Of a stretch of DNA of 64,000 nucleotides, positions 63,501 to 64,000 are shown piece after piece. The notes under the pieces are model-generated. The model worked only from the letters and a program-made list of their open reading frames with translations, was not told the DNA's origin and made no database searches. Source of the DNA: Parasulfuritortus cantonensis (lineage in GTDB: Bacteria > Pseudomonadota > Gammaproteobacteria > Burkholderiales > Thiobacillaceae); contig NZ_SJZB01000022.1 in assembly GCF_004337445.1 (NCBI RefSeq), forward strand, positions 1 through 64,000, given 5' to 3'. How positions within the stretch are numbered: the first letter of the stretch is position 1; each line of letters opens with the position of its first letter. The translations under genes were made by a program, and so were the position numbers.

Positions 63501-64000
63501 CGGAAGAAGGCGCCCTGGAACACGTTGCCCTGCATACGCAGTTGCAGGTCGGGGTTGGAGGCTTCTTCACGGGCGACCTGGAAGGCGTCCAGGTAGTAGA
63601 CCTTGATGCCCTGGTCGACGATGGTCTTCTGGACATGGACCGGGAAGCTCGCCCAGACAGCCTCGGCGGAATCCAGGTTGCTCTGGATGATGAACACGCC
63701 GCCCTTGGACAGGCCGGCCACCGCGTTGGTGTGCAGGAAGACCTGCGGGTCGGGCGACAGGACGACGTCGACAATGCTGTATTCGCAGTTGACGCGGATC
63801 GGTTCCGGGGCGGCCGACAGGTAGTAGGTGGTCGGCTGGCCCTTCTTCTCGGAACCGTACTTCGGGTTGGCCTTGATGTCCCAGCCGAGCAGCTCGAACA
63901 GGGTCATGGCCAGGTTCTTGCCGGTGGTCACGGCGCCCCAGCCGCCGACCGAGTGCATGCGCACGGCGATGGCGCCCTTGGGCATCAGGTTGGGGTTGAC
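60518..64000 (-). CDS. NifJ-type pyruvate:ferredoxin oxidoreductase with C-terminal ferredoxin (partial)
   Basis: The N-terminal part (probably the alpha domain) lies beyond the right edge; about 1160 codons are visible. Order seen: gamma domain (AVRMHSVGGWGAVTTGKN), delta-type ferredoxin with two 4Fe-4S motifs (CTACGNCYTQCP and CKGCAICVDVC), then the TPP-binding beta domain (GGDGAMYDIGFQN, YSNTGGQ, with CGDGACLGCGE). The enzyme interconverts pyruvate, CoA and oxidised ferredoxin with acetyl-CoA, CO2 and reduced ferredoxin. A Pro/Ala-rich linker leads to an extra C-terminal ferredoxin-like domain (CTACDEC, then CTASC). It precedes rnfC on the same strand, 113 bp away. Substrate (pyruvate versus another 2-oxoacid) is inferred. 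Confidence 0.88.
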   Translation of the reverse strand, partial: VNPNLMPKGAIAVRMHSVGGWGAVTTGKNLAMTLFELLGWDIKANPKYGSEKKGQPTTYYLSAAPEPIRVNCEYSIVDVVLSPDPQVFLHTNAVAGLSKGGVFIIQSNLDSAEAVWASFPVHVQKTIVDQGIKVYYLDAFQVAREEASNPDLQLRMQGNVFQGAFFRASDIKDRAGLTEETLFKAIENQLNDKFGKKGKRVVEDNLRVVKRGYEELKELPAEVMQVGARQAALKSEIAIPMMLKEQPEGDGSAADIHRFWQATGSFYATGKGSDNLVDPFMGMAVIPAVTGVFRDMTQIRFEHPEWIAENCTACGNCYTQCPDSAIPGLVTDVAEVLNTAITDIEMGGRPTRFLRKASRTIEKKLRGMLDKDGLDVRALFEKAIDNTLAEDPAQGEERERLAAEFDLLRSGIGGFKFATTKPYWTNREKKGAGSGGLFSITVNPYTCKGCAICVDVCDDDALKMVTQTSESIDGLRKDWKFWLDLPTTPQKYSRIDSLDEKIGALETLLLDKKNYGSMACGDGACLGCGEKTAIHLFTATVTALMQPRVEQFVAKIDGLIMGLEKHIRMKLTESVDFTDSKAVKAAVEAAKGQDLTLANLSGRLMENKAGQPIDPQWLQWATQLLEKLKDLRWRYVEGPTKRGRAEMGIANSTGCTSVWASTYPYNPYPFPFTSHLFQDSPSVALGLFEGHMVKMAEGFKAVRMAEIELNGGYNPLEHDAFFTHFTWEGFSDEEFKLCPPVVAVGGDGAMYDIGFQNLSRALMTGKPVKIMVVDTQVYSNTGGQACTSTFVGQVADMSPYGKAIKGKQEVRKEISVIGMAHRTSYILQSAISSPTHLIEGYIEGLNSSRPAMFNIYAVCPVEHGVGDDRATEQSKLAVESRAYPLFKYDPDLGTTFSECVSLEGNPAMDTDWPEYTLVYKDAEGNEQKMVLPFTFADFALTEGRFAKQFKKAPQETWNADMVLLSDFLAMAEDDREGKFPYIWAVDKKNRLMRVLVSQELVKSCEERQAFWQQLKDLAGLNREAVDEQAIADKARAELVQKLSASLAAFGGGVAMDTVAAPAAAAAAAPAKPAATADGYEAVWIDSPECTACDECTNLAPKAFQYNDQKQAVVLNAQGTTYANLVKAAEKCTASCIHPGTPWNMSEPGIDKLIARAAKFN

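Overview
The window is GC-rich (high-60s percent by eye) and reads as a chromosomal segment of a sulfur-oxidising betaproteobacterium, probably from the Thiobacillus/Thiobacillaceae neighbourhood. Reasons: a compact soxXYZAB operon without soxCD, a TusE/DsrC-type protein, PEP carboxylase, an SHP-DHC-cytochrome b561 operon, an Rnf complex next to a NifJ-type pyruvate:ferredoxin oxidoreductase, and an aryl-polyene-type pigment cluster. The organism assignment is inference from gene content. No insertion sequence, prophage, CRISPR array or rRNA operon was seen.

Layout. 1-2590: a molybdate/tungstate-flavoured locus (PBP-like protein, four-helix membrane protein, TauE/SafE permease, single-domain ModE regulator, candidate ModE operator). 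2911-8642: a methyltransferase-like membrane protein, a degenerate HD-GYP protein, ppc, and a secreted rhodanese. 8928-12977: soxXYZAB on the minus strand. 13131-24264: bepA, moaC, a small secreted protein, tusE/dsrC, an alpha-2-macroglobulin/pbpC pair and sodB. 24520-38882: an aryl polyene (APE/xanthomonadin-like) biosynthesis, lipid-attachment and export cluster. 39149-42941: a repeat-containing small protein, a radical SAM protein, thiO, tRNA-Thr, ispB and tRNA-Pro. 43286-50384: a large hybrid histidine kinase with a RpfG-like HD-GYP regulator, then a QseBC-type pair. 50541-52010: SHP/DHC/cytochrome b561. 52000-55046: a WGR/MbcA-like protein, a CAAX protease, a small unknown and a PpiC-type isomerase. 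55117-64000: Rnf genes and the oxidoreductase, which runs off the right edge.

How the genes work together. Sox proteins oxidise reduced sulfur in the periplasm and deliver electrons to c-type cytochromes; PEP carboxylase supplies anaplerotic carbon. Rnf could use the ion gradient to drive electrons from NADH to ferredoxin (or the reverse), and the adjacent pyruvate:ferredoxin oxidoreductase with its fused C-terminal ferredoxin is a plausible partner. Three intergenic sites share an IscR/Rrf2-like dyad. They lie in front of soxX, tusE/dsrC and sodB, which suggests that sulfur oxidation and oxidative-stress defence share an Fe-S or redox-sensing regulator. The QseBC-type pair and the SHP operon diverge from an array of four CTTAAG-like half sites spaced 11 bp apart.

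Quality caution. Three otherwise intact genes (the MMPL exporter at 29088-31432, the glycosyltransferase at 36909-37660 and rnfD at 57212-58257) each carry one frameshift. Each is restored by adding a single G to a G run, so under-called homopolymers are more likely than real decay.
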